Virus record (IMG/VR): IMGVR_UViG_3300021389_000010 | Location: 1 to 64,000 of that record | Length of the DNA stretch: 64,000 nt | DNA from: a virus | Strand: one strand, 5' to 3' | Shown here: positions 31,512 through 46,535 of the stretch, piece after piece | Numbering within the stretch: position 1 is the stretch's first letter | Layout: each line of letters begins with the position of its first letter | Translations under genes and position numbers: made by a program | Notes under the pieces: model-generated | Seen by the model: only the letters and a program-made list of their open reading frames with translations | What the model was told of the DNA's origin: nothing | Database searches by the model: none

Positions 31512-33611
31512 ATGGCAGGACTCGTAGAGATAGAAGGTGATACCGTAGTCAACATATGTCCTGACAAAACCCAGGGAAAAGTCAGGCTATGCTTTGACTT
31601 ACCCATACAGTTACCAAAGCGGCCTCGCAAAAAGGACATACTATTTCACGACAAGCCAAAGGAAGAACAGCACTGGCAACGCACACCATTACCAGACGAA
31701 CTCAAAAGAGTAAAGTCTATGGAAGAGTGGATGTCTATGCCGGAGTCGTTTAGAAACAAACACACCCCCTACATTAGTGAAGAATACAAGAGACGCAGAA
31801 ATGGAGTATGGTTTTACAACAACGGGGTACCTACCTATATTACCGGAAACCACTACTTTTTCTTACAGTGGTGTAAGATTGATATCGGATACCCATCCTA
31901 CCTTGATTTTCAAAGAGAACTATTCGTACACCTTGACGCTTGCGTAGCAGACCCGAGATGTGTTGGACAGGTATATGTAAAGTGTCGTAGATCTGGATAC
32001 ACAAACATGTCGGCATCAGTGCTTGTAAACGAAGGAACACAGGTTAAAGAGAAACTACTGGGCATCATGTCTAAGACAGGTACCGATGCACAGGAAAATA
32101 TATTCATGAAGAAGGTGGTGCCTATATATAAGTCATTGCCTTTTTTCTTTAAACCTATTCAAGATGGTACTACCAATCCCAGAATGGAACTCGCCTTTCG
32201 TGAGCCATCAAAAAGAATTACCAAAAAGAACAAAACCTCATCAAGAGGTGAGGCTCTTAATACAATTATTAACTGGAAGAACACAACCAACAATGCCTAT
32301 GATGGTGAGAAACTACACATCTTGTATTTGGATGAGGCTGGTAAGTGGGAAAAAGGTAATGATATACGAGAAGCATGGCGAATACAAAGAACTTGTTTGC
32401 TTGTAGGTAGAAAGATTGTAGGTAAAGCATTGGTAGGAAGCACTGTTAATCCCCTAGACAGAGGAGGTCGGCAGTATAGAGAACTGTACTACGCAAGTAA
32501 TGTAAATGACAGAAATGAAAACGGTAGAACAAAGAGTGGTTTGTATGGGTGTTTTATACCAGCATACGATGCCTTGGAAGGTTTCTTCGACAAACATGGC
32601 ATGCCAGTCGTTGAGGATTTAGAAAAAAATATTATAGGACTAGAGGGTGAGTATATAAGCCTAGGTTCAAAGACTTACTTAAAGAATGAAAGAAAAGGTT
32701 TATCTGGAGACTCTTACGAACTAAACGAGGTTATACGCCAGTTCCCTTTTACAGAAGCCGAAGCGTTTAGAGATAGTGCAAAGGCATCTCTGTTTAACGT
32801 ACAAAAGATATACGAACAGGTAGAGTACAACGAGGATTTGTTCCCGAACCCTGTGGTTGTAGGAAACTTTGTTTGGGCGCTAGGGCAGAAGGATACAGAG
32901 GTAGTGTTTAGTCCTGATCCTAACGGAAGATGGAGGGTAGCATGGATGCCACCTGTAGAGTTAAGGAATAAAAAGAAACCAGAGAACGCCTGGTTAGGAT
33001 GTGCTGGAGTAGATAGTTATGATATAGATGCAACAGTGGATGGGAGAGGATCTAAAGGTGCTTGTCATTTCTTTAACAAATTCAACCTTGAGTACCCATC
33101 GAATATGTTTGTAGCAGAGTACGCTTCAAGACCACCATTAGCAAAGATTTTTTATGAAGACATATTAATGGCATCCAAGTTTTATGGGTACCCTGTTTTG
33201 ATTGAGAATAACAAATACGGAATCGCAAGACACTTTGAATCAAGAGGTTATGACCACTTCTTGCTAGACAGACCGGCTCACCTTACATCGAATTACGGCA
33301 GCAAAACAAAAACTAAAGGTATACCATCCAACTCACAAGACGTCATACAAGCGCACGCACAGGCTATAGAATCTTTTATACACGCGAACGTCGGTCTAAA
33401 CGAGCAGACACTAGAGTACGGAAAGATGTACTTCGAGAGAACCCTAGAGGACTGGGTAAACTTTAAGATAGACGATCGTACAAAATATGACCTTTCTATA
33501 TCAAGCGGACTAGCCCTTCTTGCGGCTCAAGGTCATAGGCCCGAAAAGCCAAAATCAGATTTCAATAGTAAGCAGTTCTTCCGTAAAGGTCAGATAATTA
33601 TACGAAAATAA
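31512..33611 (+). CDS. terL: Large terminase subunit
   Basis: 699 residues. N-terminal ATPase: GVPTYITGNHYFFLQW lead, divergent Walker A VKCRRSGYTN (about residue 156), Walker B LHILYLDEAGKW and the coupling segment GSTVNP. The C-terminal RNase H-like nuclease shows GVDSYDIDAT, FVAEYASRP and IENNKYG. It pumps DNA into the prohead and cuts it. Sequence character is like terminases of Bacteroidota podoviruses, including crAss-like ones. A 7-bp inverted repeat AGTAATC/GATTACT (31479-31509) lies just upstream. Confidence 0.9.
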   Translation: MAGLVEIEGDTVVNICPDKTQGKVRLCFDLPIQLPKRPRKKDILFHDKPKEEQHWQRTPLPDELKRVKSMEEWMSMPESFRNKHTPYISEEYKRRRNGVWFYNNGVPTYITGNHYFFLQWCKIDIGYPSYLDFQRELFVHLDACVADPRCVGQVYVKCRRSGYTNMSASVLVNEGTQVKEKLLGIMSKTGTDAQENIFMKKVVPIYKSLPFFFKPIQDGTTNPRMELAFREPSKRITKKNKTSSRGEALNTIINWKNTTNNAYDGEKLHILYLDEAGKWEKGNDIREAWRIQRTCLLVGRKIVGKALVGSTVNPLDRGGRQYRELYYASNVNDRNENGRTKSGLYGCFIPAYDALEGFFDKHGMPVVEDLEKNIIGLEGEYISLGSKTYLKNERKGLSGDSYELNEVIRQFPFTEAEAFRDSAKASLFNVQKIYEQVEYNEDLFPNPVVVGNFVWALGQKDTEVVFSPDPNGRWRVAWMPPVELRNKKKPENAWLGCAGVDSYDIDATVDGRGSKGACHFFNKFNLEYPSNMFVAEYASRPPLAKIFYEDILMASKFYGYPVLIENNKYGIARHFESRGYDHFLLDRPAHLTSNYGSKTKTKGIPSNSQDVIQAHAQAIESFIHANVGLNEQTLEYGKMYFERTLEDWVNFKIDDRTKYDLSISSGLALLAAQGHRPEKPKSDFNSKQFFRKGQIIIRK

Positions 33612-33618
33612 TAAGAGG

Positions 33619-33626
33619 TATATTTG
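33619..33626 (+). promoter_or_regulatory. -7 box TATATTTG for the portal gene
   Basis: Lies 20 nt before the portal ATG, immediately after the terminase stop. No TTTG -33 box at the right distance. Confidence 0.55.
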
Positions 33627-33646
33627 CAACAGTAGCAATCTAAAGT

Positions 33647-36079
33647 ATGGACAACGAATACACAAATGGACAATCCTCATTTCCAGATCCTTTATCTGGT
33701 GTTGAGGAGAAGATGTCTAAGCAATATGGTCTGCAATATGCAAAGGCTATGTTTGCGCAATGGATTGGAAGTGACTATCAAAACTCATTGTATGGAAGAC
33801 GCAACAGCGAAATGGAACGCTGTAGAGATTATGCGCAAGGAACACAAGACACATCTATCTATCGTCAGATATTAAACTCTCTCGACAACAACAATGGTGA
33901 TGGAACATTGATGACGCTAGACTATACGCCAGTTCCTATTATACCTAAGTTTGTTAAGATTGTTGTAAACAAAATTCTTTCAAAAGAACCATACCCTCAG
34001 ATTGAGGCCATTGACCCCCTTTCAAGAACAGAGAAGGATAAGAAGAAAAACGCTACCGTCTTGCGTATCGAGAATCGAGATATGATTGAGGAAGCGAAGT
34101 CACTAGGCCTGCGTGTTAAACAAGACCCTGGACAACTACCAGACACACCAGAAGAAACTGAGATATTCTTAGACACAAACATTAAGACGGACGCAGAAAT
34201 CTCTGCTCAGATTGCTACTGAGATGACATTGAAGTGGAATGACTTTAATCAATCTATATACCGTCGCTGTGTTGAAGACCTAGCAACTCTTGGTATGGGT
34301 GTTGCTAAAAGAAGCAATGACCCCAACTATGGAATCAACGAGGAGTATGTTGACCCAAAGAAATTTATACACAACTATACAGACGACCCAACATTCTCTG
34401 ACCTAACCTATGCTGGTCATTTTAAGTACATAACAATCATGGACTTAAAGCGCATTGCTGGTAACCAGTTTACAGAGCAAGAGTATGAGGAGATTGCTAA
34501 GACTGTAATGAACAAGTATGGGAACAACCCTACTCAGTTCTCTACAACAGGATCTGGTTACGACAGACCCGGTACAAGATATCGCCAAGGATATGATGAG
34601 TACAAGATAGAGGTAATGGACTTTGAGTTTATGTCTGTTGATGATATCATATACGAGAAGAAAGAGTCGGCATACGGAAACATAGGTTTCTATTTTAAAG
34701 GAAACGAATATAACGCACCTCAGCAATCTGTATACAACAGAGAAGCAATATACATGAAGAACGCTACGGTATATGGCGGTACTTACATTGTGGGTACAGA
34801 GAAGTTGTATAACTACGGGCCAAAGAAAAATATACCTAAGAACGTACATGATATTTCACGTGCTCGTTTATCATATAGTATTGTAGCAACTAACATCCGT
34901 GGGATGATACCTAAGTCAATGGTATCCTCTGTTATAGGGTTTGCTGACATGCTCCAGATTACACACTTGAAACTTCAGCAATCTATTGCTAAAGCAAAAC
35001 CAGATGGACTCATCATTGATATTGAAGGGTTAGAGAACGTACAACTAGGACGCGGTGGTGAACTACAGCCATTAGAGATTCAAGACATCTACGAACAAAC
35101 TGGTGTGTTCTATTACCGTAGCAAGAATCCAGAGGGAGGTTTTCAAAACCCACCCGTCAGAGAGATAGGTAATAATATTAGAAACATACAAGAACTTGTT
35201 TCTCTTTACAATCACTACCTACGAATGATAAGAGATGCCACTGGTATCAATGAGGTTATGGATGGAACCACTCCGAAAGGAGAAGCCTTAGTAGGTGTAA
35301 ACCAAATGGCAGTGCAGGCTGGAAATAACGCTATATACGACATCACTAATGCCGCGATGGTTCTTTACCAAAAGGTGTGTGACGATATTGTTCGCTGTCT
35401 ACAGGTAATACCACCAGATAGTATATTGTATAAAGTATATACAAATGCCGTGGGAGAAACCAATATGGCTGTGCTTAGTTCTTTTGATAACCTATCTATG
35501 TACAACTTCGGCGTGGTGGTTGTTACTGAGATGAACGAAATGGACAAGCAATACCTAGAACAAAACATACAGATTGCTCTTGGACAAAAAGAAATTGACC
35601 TTGAAGATGCGATTGCCATTCGTCAGATTAAAGACGTGGAACAAGCAGAGAGACTCTTGGTGGTTCGCAGAAAGAAAAGAATCAAACAACAACAAGAGAT
35701 GATGGCGCAGCAGGCTCAGATTCAGTCTCAATCAAATCAGCAAGCCTCACAGGTAGCCGCTCAAATGGAGATGCAGAAAAAGCAACTCGAAGCCCAAATC
35801 GAAGCACAGCGGATTCAATTAGAGACGGAAGCCAAAGCGCAACTCATACAACTAGAGTATCAGTTCAAAATTCAAATCGAACAACTTAAAGGAGAGTATG
35901 GCGTAGTTGAGCAACAAGTGGAAAGCGGAGTTCGTATGCAGGCTGATGCTGAATCAGAAAATCGTAAAGATCAGAGAATAGATAAACAAGCGTTGGCTCA
36001 AAGTAAACTGATTGCTCAACGCCAAGGCGAACGCCCACCTCTTAGTGAGGATATAGTAACCAACCTAACAATATCATAA
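33647..36079 (+). CDS. Portal protein
   Basis: 810 residues. Typical portal core: YTPVPIIPKFVKIVVNKILS, wing and stem regions, then NHYLRMIRDATGINEVMDG (DATGIN is a common portal motif) and KGEALVGVNQMAVQAGNN. The C-terminal ~130 residues are Gln/Glu-rich coiled coil, probably the barrel inside the head. It forms the dodecameric DNA entry vertex. It directly follows the terminase. Confidence 0.85.
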   Translation: MDNEYTNGQSSFPDPLSGVEEKMSKQYGLQYAKAMFAQWIGSDYQNSLYGRRNSEMERCRDYAQGTQDTSIYRQILNSLDNNNGDGTLMTLDYTPVPIIPKFVKIVVNKILSKEPYPQIEAIDPLSRTEKDKKKNATVLRIENRDMIEEAKSLGLRVKQDPGQLPDTPEETEIFLDTNIKTDAEISAQIATEMTLKWNDFNQSIYRRCVEDLATLGMGVAKRSNDPNYGINEEYVDPKKFIHNYTDDPTFSDLTYAGHFKYITIMDLKRIAGNQFTEQEYEEIAKTVMNKYGNNPTQFSTTGSGYDRPGTRYRQGYDEYKIEVMDFEFMSVDDIIYEKKESAYGNIGFYFKGNEYNAPQQSVYNREAIYMKNATVYGGTYIVGTEKLYNYGPKKNIPKNVHDISRARLSYSIVATNIRGMIPKSMVSSVIGFADMLQITHLKLQQSIAKAKPDGLIIDIEGLENVQLGRGGELQPLEIQDIYEQTGVFYYRSKNPEGGFQNPPVREIGNNIRNIQELVSLYNHYLRMIRDATGINEVMDGTTPKGEALVGVNQMAVQAGNNAIYDITNAAMVLYQKVCDDIVRCLQVIPPDSILYKVYTNAVGETNMAVLSSFDNLSMYNFGVVVVTEMNEMDKQYLEQNIQIALGQKEIDLEDAIAIRQIKDVEQAERLLVVRRKKRIKQQQEMMAQQAQIQSQSNQQASQVAAQMEMQKKQLEAQIEAQRIQLETEAKAQLIQLEYQFKIQIEQLKGEYGVVEQQVESGVRMQADAESENRKDQRIDKQALAQSKLIAQRQGERPPLSEDIVTNLTIS

Positions 36080-36080
36080 G

Positions 36081-36479
36081 ATGTCTTGCTCCTGCTCAAC
36101 AAGCCAATGTTCCTGTGGAGACCCCACAAACGTAAATTTGAATAACGCTGCACAAGTAAATATATGTGCCCGTCGCGGTGATACTTTTCAATTAGACGCC
36201 CAAGTAAAGGACTCTGATGGAACGGCATTAGACCTAACACTGTACACGTATAAAATGGAAGTCAGAGAGTATGATGACGGCCCATTAATTATACCTAGTA
36301 CAGACATAACAATTAGCGGCACCAATGTTGGTGCTTTAACTATTTCTATTTCCGCTACAGATATGCAGGTAGAGCCCGGTACTTATGTGTACGGCCTGCA
36401 GGCTACACTGATTTCAGACTCTAGTGTAGACACATGGTTCTATGGAACCTTTGATGTAGTGCAGGATATAGTGCAATAA
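36081..36479 (+). CDS. Fibre-adaptor-like structural protein, Cys-rich N-terminus
   Basis: 132 residues. The N-terminus MSCSCSTSQCSCGDP has five Cys; the rest is a beta sandwich of BppU-N-like type (RRGDTFQLDAQVKDSDG; EPGTYVYGLQAT). Placed 14 bp before the collagen-like fibre, so it probably joins that fibre to the particle. Confidence 0.5.
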   Translation: MSCSCSTSQCSCGDPTNVNLNNAAQVNICARRGDTFQLDAQVKDSDGTALDLTLYTYKMEVREYDDGPLIIPSTDITISGTNVGALTISISATDMQVEPGTYVYGLQATLISDSSVDTWFYGTFDVVQDIVQ

Positions 36480-36492
36480 CAAAACAAAACCA

Positions 36493-41862
<5,370 letters not shown>

Positions 41863-41868
41863 ACAAGC

Positions 41869-42780
41869 ATGGCCCTAGGAACAACCAACATTTCTATTAG
41901 AGATATCTACACAGAGATGGGGAAGGCTGATAGCGCTAATCAGTCATTAGCCGAATTACGCTTTGGGGTAAACGATATTTACAATCAGTCTTTTGCTACT
42001 ACCGATACTGCGACGAACATAAAAATTGACCCGTTCAAGAGTTATGATAGTTTGGGTATGAAGTTTAGGTATCATCCTCCAAACGAGTATGAAACCTATA
42101 GAGATACTTCTACAACTCTTCTTGGGCCAGGACTATCTTTAAATAATAATGGAACAAGCACGGGTGACAATACAGGCGTGTTGTCTTTCGATGGGTCAAA
42201 TGATTTCTCATACTTTGACGGCGTAGGTAGTGGAACAGCATATAAACAAAATCCAAGCGGGTACGCAACGATTTGCTTTTGGATAAAAGTAGAATCACTC
42301 CCTTCTAACAATACAAACTTTCTTACAACAGATGCCACGGGTCAAGGGAACAACAGTCCCTACAAAGGATTCCACTTTAACTTAAGACCCGATGGACAGA
42401 TTCGTCCGGTGCGCGGTGATGGTACGGGTTCGGGTTCGGGAGATCGCCGTAGTTTTGGTACATCCTGGACATTGCAAACAGGAAGATGGCAGTTGTGTGC
42501 GTTTATATTATCTAACAGCGTCAACTCAGCGAGCAGTTCAACAAACTGGGCTTATACTTTTTACAACGGAGGACAAGCAAGCGGAATGACTTTCTTAAGC
42601 GGATCAGGAGGAGCAATGTCATTCGATAGCGGAAGCGGTTCTGTTGATGCGTTGTATTTGTCTATGGGTCAAAACTCAAGATATTTCAATGGACAGATTG
42701 GTCACATGTGGGTTTTTGATGAAGCCCTATCTGAGGAAGACATTACCACTCTTAATGAATCCACTTTATCATATTACTAA
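41869..42780 (+). CDS. LamG/concanavalin-A-like lectin fibre protein
   Basis: 303 residues. The first ~75 residues look like an attachment head (SLAELRFGVNDIYNQSF). Then a Laminin-G-3 fold: VLSFDGSNDFSYFDG, ATICFWIKVES, GRWQLCAFILSNS and the closing YFNGQIGHMWVFDEALSEED. Such domains bind glycans. Next to the collagen fibre, it is probably a receptor-binding or virion-surface lectin. Confidence 0.7.
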   Translation: MALGTTNISIRDIYTEMGKADSANQSLAELRFGVNDIYNQSFATTDTATNIKIDPFKSYDSLGMKFRYHPPNEYETYRDTSTTLLGPGLSLNNNGTSTGDNTGVLSFDGSNDFSYFDGVGSGTAYKQNPSGYATICFWIKVESLPSNNTNFLTTDATGQGNNSPYKGFHFNLRPDGQIRPVRGDGTGSGSGDRRSFGTSWTLQTGRWQLCAFILSNSVNSASSSTNWAYTFYNGGQASGMTFLSGSGGAMSFDSGSGSVDALYLSMGQNSRYFNGQIGHMWVFDEALSEEDITTLNESTLSYY

Positions 42781-42977
42781 TGACACGAGACGAGTTTATT
42801 TCTGGTACAGTATTCAAGTTCGAAGAGGGCGATACCGATTCCTATCACTACGACGGTCATGGGCTCGTGGGCGATGTTCCTTATGTATTGGTTTCAACTG
42901 GAGATGAGGCGATTACCATTCAAATAAAGGAAGAGGAACAAAACATTTTATACTCTACATTAGACAAGGTGGGTTAG
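42780..42977 (+). CDS. 65-residue unknown protein
   Basis: SGTVFKFEEGDTDSYHYDGH then VLVSTGDEAITIQIKEE: small beta-rich, acidic. TAATGA overlap with the lectin gene; possibly an assembly or structural partner of it. Confidence 0.5.
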   Translation: MTRDEFISGTVFKFEEGDTDSYHYDGHGLVGDVPYVLVSTGDEAITIQIKEEEQNILYSTLDKVG

Positions 42978-42980
42978 ATG

Positions 42981-43000
42981 TTGTATCTTGAGTGATACAA
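42981..43000. promoter_or_regulatory. Inverted repeat TTGTATC-N6-GATACAA
   Basis: Perfect 7-bp arms, 6-nt loop, ending 10 nt before the oxygenase ATG at 43011. Could be an operator or an mRNA hairpin setting off the fibre-modification genes; the AT-rich tail is not a clean terminator U tract. Confidence 0.4.
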
Positions 43001-43010
43001 ATTTAATTCA

Positions 43011-43574
43011 ATGGACATTAAAACTTATGTCGTAGATGACTTCTATGATAATGTGGATGACGTTCGGAACTTTGCGCTTGAACAATCGTTTGACCAAAAG
43101 GGAAACTACCCTGGTGCCAGAACAAAGTCGTTCTCTACAGATAGCACAAAGGCTACAATCGAATGTATAGTCAGCCCTCTGCACGGCCCTATAACCTATT
43201 GGTCAGATCAGGGTTACAATGCAGCATTCCAAATAACAACAGCGAAAGACAGGTCTTGGATTCACTATGATGGTGGAACCCAATGGGCTGGCGTGTTGTA
43301 TCTAACACCAGATGCACCATTGTCTGGAGGCACTGGATTCTATAAACATAAAGCAACAGGGCTTCTAGAGCCGGCTACGCCTGGTGAAGATGCAGCGTGG
43401 GATAACCAGGCGCAGGATGTGACTAAATGGGAATTAGCAAGTAGCATTGGTAACGTATACAACAGATTAATACTCTACAAGGGTAGTTTGTTTCATACCT
43501 CCATGGATTACTTTGGTAATGACCTTTATACGGGTAGGTTGTTTCAAACATTCTTTTTTAATACACAACGATGA
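43011..43574 (+). CDS. 2OG-Fe(II) oxygenase (DUF6445-like)
   Basis: 187 residues. Iron/2OG set: WIHYDGGT (His85, Asp87), FHTSMDYFG (His162) and GRLFQTFFF (Arg176), with WAGVLYLTPDAPLSGGTGFY between. These fit the DUF6445-type dioxygenase family. It sits between the fibre genes and the lysyl hydroxylase/glycosyltransferase fusion (4-nt overlap), so it probably hydroxylates a fibre residue too, perhaps another side chain. Confidence 0.75.
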   Translation: MDIKTYVVDDFYDNVDDVRNFALEQSFDQKGNYPGARTKSFSTDSTKATIECIVSPLHGPITYWSDQGYNAAFQITTAKDRSWIHYDGGTQWAGVLYLTPDAPLSGGTGFYKHKATGLLEPATPGEDAAWDNQAQDVTKWELASSIGNVYNRLILYKGSLFHTSMDYFGNDLYTGRLFQTFFFNTQR

Positions 43575-45883
43575 AAATAGTAATACACGCAGGATACTAC
43601 GCTGAACCATGGGACTCAAACACAGAGGGATTGGGAGGCACAGAACAATGTATAGCGAATCTAGCCAAGCAGTTTGCCGCTGTTGCGAATAACTCGGTAT
43701 ACGTTGTAGGTATGGTAAAAGAACGACACGACAAATACCTTGGTGGTGGAGATGTATACTATACACCTCTAGAGAATGTAAGCGATGTTGGAACTCCAGA
43801 TGTTTTAATAGGTGTGGCTTATCTACATTACTTAAAATATTATGACGTAGGCCCAGAAACTAAAAAGATATTTTGGCTACACAACGAACTCCCTTACTAC
43901 TGGTATCAAGGTGAGCGCATGACGGATAACGACATACAGCGGGCTTACAATGAAACAGAGGTGATTGTCTGTGTAACGAACTGGCATAAAGAAGTTTTCT
44001 CTATTCAAGAGAAGGCTGTGATACACCCAGATAAAATCAAGGTTATAGGCAATGGTATAAGTGTAAGCAATGTCGCGCCAGTTTCTAAGAAAGAGCCAGG
44101 ATCTTATGTATACACCTCGCATCCAGAAAGAGGGTTAGACAGAGTTCTAGATGACTGGGAACTTAAGTATTCAACAGGCTCAAATAAACTTCACATATCT
44201 ACACCTTCTTATGGATTGAAGTATTATGAAAAGCATTTCGCAGAGCGTGTAGAGCAAATGCAAAACGTAATCTATCACGGTAACCTTTCTGTAACAAAAC
44301 TGTACGCACTATTGTCGCAAATGGAAACCTGGTATTACCCAACAGAATACAATGAAACATTTTGTATTACTGCGTTAGAGATGTTAGCACACAAGGTTCT
44401 TCCGGTTGCAAACCCAATCGCTGGACTAGAGGAAACGCTCAATGGATTTAACAAAGAGATACAAGACTGGACAGCGGTAGAGAAGTATATACAGACCAAA
44501 GACTGGGGTAAGGTAAAAGAGGAATGGTATGGCCTTATAGAAAACATACCTTCACTTACTGCAAAGGACTCTATTGATTACTCTAATCTAGAGAACACAC
44601 CTCCCCTTCCTTTTGTAGACATGACGTACATCATTACCCTCCATCCCGAGAAGGAGCAAGAACTACGTAATCGATTTATGGAGTTTGGAATGATGAGTCC
44701 TGTAACGATATTCCATGGAACCAATGGGCATACCGGGGAGAACATGCCTACTGACTACGAGGTTTGTAATCATTGGAAAATAGATGGTCATAAAAATAAA
44801 TGGTGGGACAGAAATGTTTTGCCGGGAGAAGCAGGCACATCTCTTTCTCATTGGAGATTATGGAAGGATGCTTATGAAAAGGGTTATGAGAAGATACTAA
44901 TCTTAGAAGATGACTTTGAGGTAACAAGGAAGTTTAACAAAGAGGAATTGGAGACAGACTATGATTGGACTCTGTTCTACCTGTCTTGTAATTTTGTTGA
45001 GAAGCCAGAGGTTCTTTCTGAGAATCATGTAAAGCCAAAACTAACTTACTGTACTCACTCTTATATACTTACCCGTGAGGGAATACGCTTGTTGCTAGAG
45101 CAAAACTTTAATCATTACATATTTCCTATTGACGAGTTTGTTAGTGCAACATTTACAGAACATCCTAGAGGTGATCTGGGATACATCACTAGAGATACAC
45201 GCGCTATTGCATTAGCAAAAAACAAGCACATGTTTAAACAAAAAGACCAGGAATCTATGGGACACAATGTATTTGATTATACGAAGAGTTTTTTGAGAAA
45301 CATACCTTACGATGAGTTCGTGGAAAAGTTCTTGACATACAGCGCAAAGTTGAAGAAGTTTGACTTGATAGTAGATGAGCCTATACCGGACGTCTTTACG
45401 TTTCCGTTATTCACAGAGGAGTTTTGTGACTTAGTAATCAAAGAGGCAAATGCTTCTGGAAAGTGGACGAAGGACAGACACGAATATTATCCCGCTACAG
45501 ATATGCTGATTAGTGAACTAGGCTTGCACTGGTACTATGAAAGAATACTAAAAGAATATGTGTACCCGGCAGCAATACATTTATGGCAACTAAGTGGTAA
45601 GGGATGGAATGTAATGAATACTGAAACCTTTATTATAAAATACGAAGAGTCTGTACAAGGACATCTTGACCTGCATCACGATGCTGCAGACATATCTTGT
45701 GTGCTTGCTCTTAACGACGGGTATGAAGGAGGAGGAACTTATTTTAGTAGACAGAGTGCCCTGCATAAAGGGAAGGTTGGACACATAGCGATTCACCCAT
45801 CTCAAGTCACACACCTTCATGGAGCAAGACCTGTGGTTAAGGGAGAGCGATATGTACAGGTATCGTTTTGTAAAAGGCCATAG
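43571..45883 (+). CDS. Trifunctional GT-B, GT25 and lysyl-hydroxylase-like collagen-modifying enzyme
   Basis: 770 residues in three parts. (1) ~1-340, GT-B glycosyltransferase (GGTEQCIANLA; WYYPTEYNETFCITALEMLA). (2) ~350-580, GT25-type galactosyltransferase: GEAGTSLSHWRLWKDAYEKG (419 on) and LILEDDFEV with EDD at 446-448, as in procollagen galactosyltransferases. (3) ~605-770, PLOD-type 2OG-Fe(II) domain: LHHDAAD (His702, Asp704), GGGTYFSR, THLHGARP (His750), GERYVQVSF (Arg760); the ten-residue His-Arg spacing equals that of human lysyl hydroxylase. Fused hydroxylase and glycosyltransferase domains are known in animal PLOD3 and mimivirus L230. The adjacent collagen fibre with Lys at Y is the obvious substrate. 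Confidence 0.85.
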   Translation: MKIVIHAGYYAEPWDSNTEGLGGTEQCIANLAKQFAAVANNSVYVVGMVKERHDKYLGGGDVYYTPLENVSDVGTPDVLIGVAYLHYLKYYDVGPETKKIFWLHNELPYYWYQGERMTDNDIQRAYNETEVIVCVTNWHKEVFSIQEKAVIHPDKIKVIGNGISVSNVAPVSKKEPGSYVYTSHPERGLDRVLDDWELKYSTGSNKLHISTPSYGLKYYEKHFAERVEQMQNVIYHGNLSVTKLYALLSQMETWYYPTEYNETFCITALEMLAHKVLPVANPIAGLEETLNGFNKEIQDWTAVEKYIQTKDWGKVKEEWYGLIENIPSLTAKDSIDYSNLENTPPLPFVDMTYIITLHPEKEQELRNRFMEFGMMSPVTIFHGTNGHTGENMPTDYEVCNHWKIDGHKNKWWDRNVLPGEAGTSLSHWRLWKDAYEKGYEKILILEDDFEVTRKFNKEELETDYDWTLFYLSCNFVEKPEVLSENHVKPKLTYCTHSYILTREGIRLLLEQNFNHYIFPIDEFVSATFTEHPRGDLGYITRDTRAIALAKNKHMFKQKDQESMGHNVFDYTKSFLRNIPYDEFVEKFLTYSAKLKKFDLIVDEPIPDVFTFPLFTEEFCDLVIKEANASGKWTKDRHEYYPATDMLISELGLHWYYERILKEYVYPAAIHLWQLSGKGWNVMNTETFIIKYEESVQGHLDLHHDAADISCVLALNDGYEGGGTYFSRQSALHKGKVGHIAIHPSQVTHLHGARPVVKGERYVQVSFCKRP

Positions 45884-45884
45884 T

Positions 45885-46028
45885 ATGAGACACTTTATAG
45901 ACCTAACGACAGAGCAATTAAGGTTGCTTTATATACTAATACCATCGCACCACATGGAAAGCGAAAAGGTTATGGAGATAGTAAAGAAACTCGAGACCCA
46001 CCTCGCTGTACCTGGGGTCAAACGATAA
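45885..46028 (+). CDS. 47-residue unknown protein
   Basis: Start set at ATG 45885, one base after the upstream TAG; the longer frame is inside the enzyme gene. MRHFIDLTTEQLRLLYILIP, then helical to AVPGVKR. No family recognised. Confidence 0.45.
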   Translation: MRHFIDLTTEQLRLLYILIPSHHMESEKVMEIVKKLETHLAVPGVKR

Positions 46029-46032
46029 TGCT

Positions 46033-46040
46033 TATATTTG
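46033..46040 (+). promoter_or_regulatory. -7 box TATATTTG, near-leaderless
   Basis: Ends 4 nt before the ATG at 46045, the same spacing as at 7060, 27689 and 58456. Confidence 0.55.
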
Positions 46041-46044
46041 CTCT

Positions 46045-46338
46045 ATGGCAAAAAGTAAGTATGCAAATTTTCTAAAGCGTCACGGTTTAAAAGGATTTAA
46101 CAAGCCTAAGCGCACACCAGATCACTCTAAGAAATCTCATGTTGTTGCGGCCAAAGAAGGAGATAAGGTTAAACTTATACGCTTCGGAGAGCAAGGGGCA
46201 TCAACAGCGGGCAAGCCAAAGTCTGGTGAGTCTGACAGAATGAAGAAGAAACGTGCATCATTTAAAGCGCGTCATGCTAAGAACATTAAGAAAGGAAAGA
46301 TGTCTGCCGCTTACTGGGCTAATAAAGTAAAGTGGTGA
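46045..46338 (+). CDS. 97-residue strongly basic protein
   Basis: Lys/Arg-rich (KRHGLKGFNKPKRTPDHSKK; MKKKRASFKARHAKNIKKGK), ending SAAYWANKVKW. Phage proteins with this tail are usually small late basic proteins, probably DNA-associated in the head. First of three consecutive basic genes with their own promoter. Confidence 0.6.
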   Translation: MAKSKYANFLKRHGLKGFNKPKRTPDHSKKSHVVAAKEGDKVKLIRFGEQGASTAGKPKSGESDRMKKKRASFKARHAKNIKKGKMSAAYWANKVKW

Positions 46339-46535
46339 TGGTAAAGAAGTATAGAAAAGGAGGCAAGTCCAAAGTAAACGAGGCGGGTAATTACACTAAG
46401 CCTTCTATGCGTAAGCGTATATTCAATAGGATAAAAGCAGGAACCAAAGGAGGTAATGCAGGGCAGTGGTCTGCACGTAAAGCACAAATGTTAGCCAAAG
46501 CATACAAGGCAGCAGGAGGTGGATACAAAAACTAA
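46338..46535 (+). CDS. 65-residue basic protein
   Basis: ATG 46338 overlaps the preceding TGA; an in-frame GTG at 46332 is less likely. Contains GTKGGNAGQWSARKAQMLAK and AYKAAGGGY, a conserved motif of short phage/environmental proteins. Likely nucleic-acid associated. Second of the three basic genes. Confidence 0.6.
   Translation: MVKKYRKGGKSKVNEAGNYTKPSMRKRIFNRIKAGTKGGNAGQWSARKAQMLAKAYKAAGGGYKN

Noticed and set aside
42981-43000. Intrinsic terminator before the oxygenase gene
   Set aside because: A 7-bp AT-rich stem without a proper U tract and only 10 nt from an ATG; an operator or leader hairpin is more likely.
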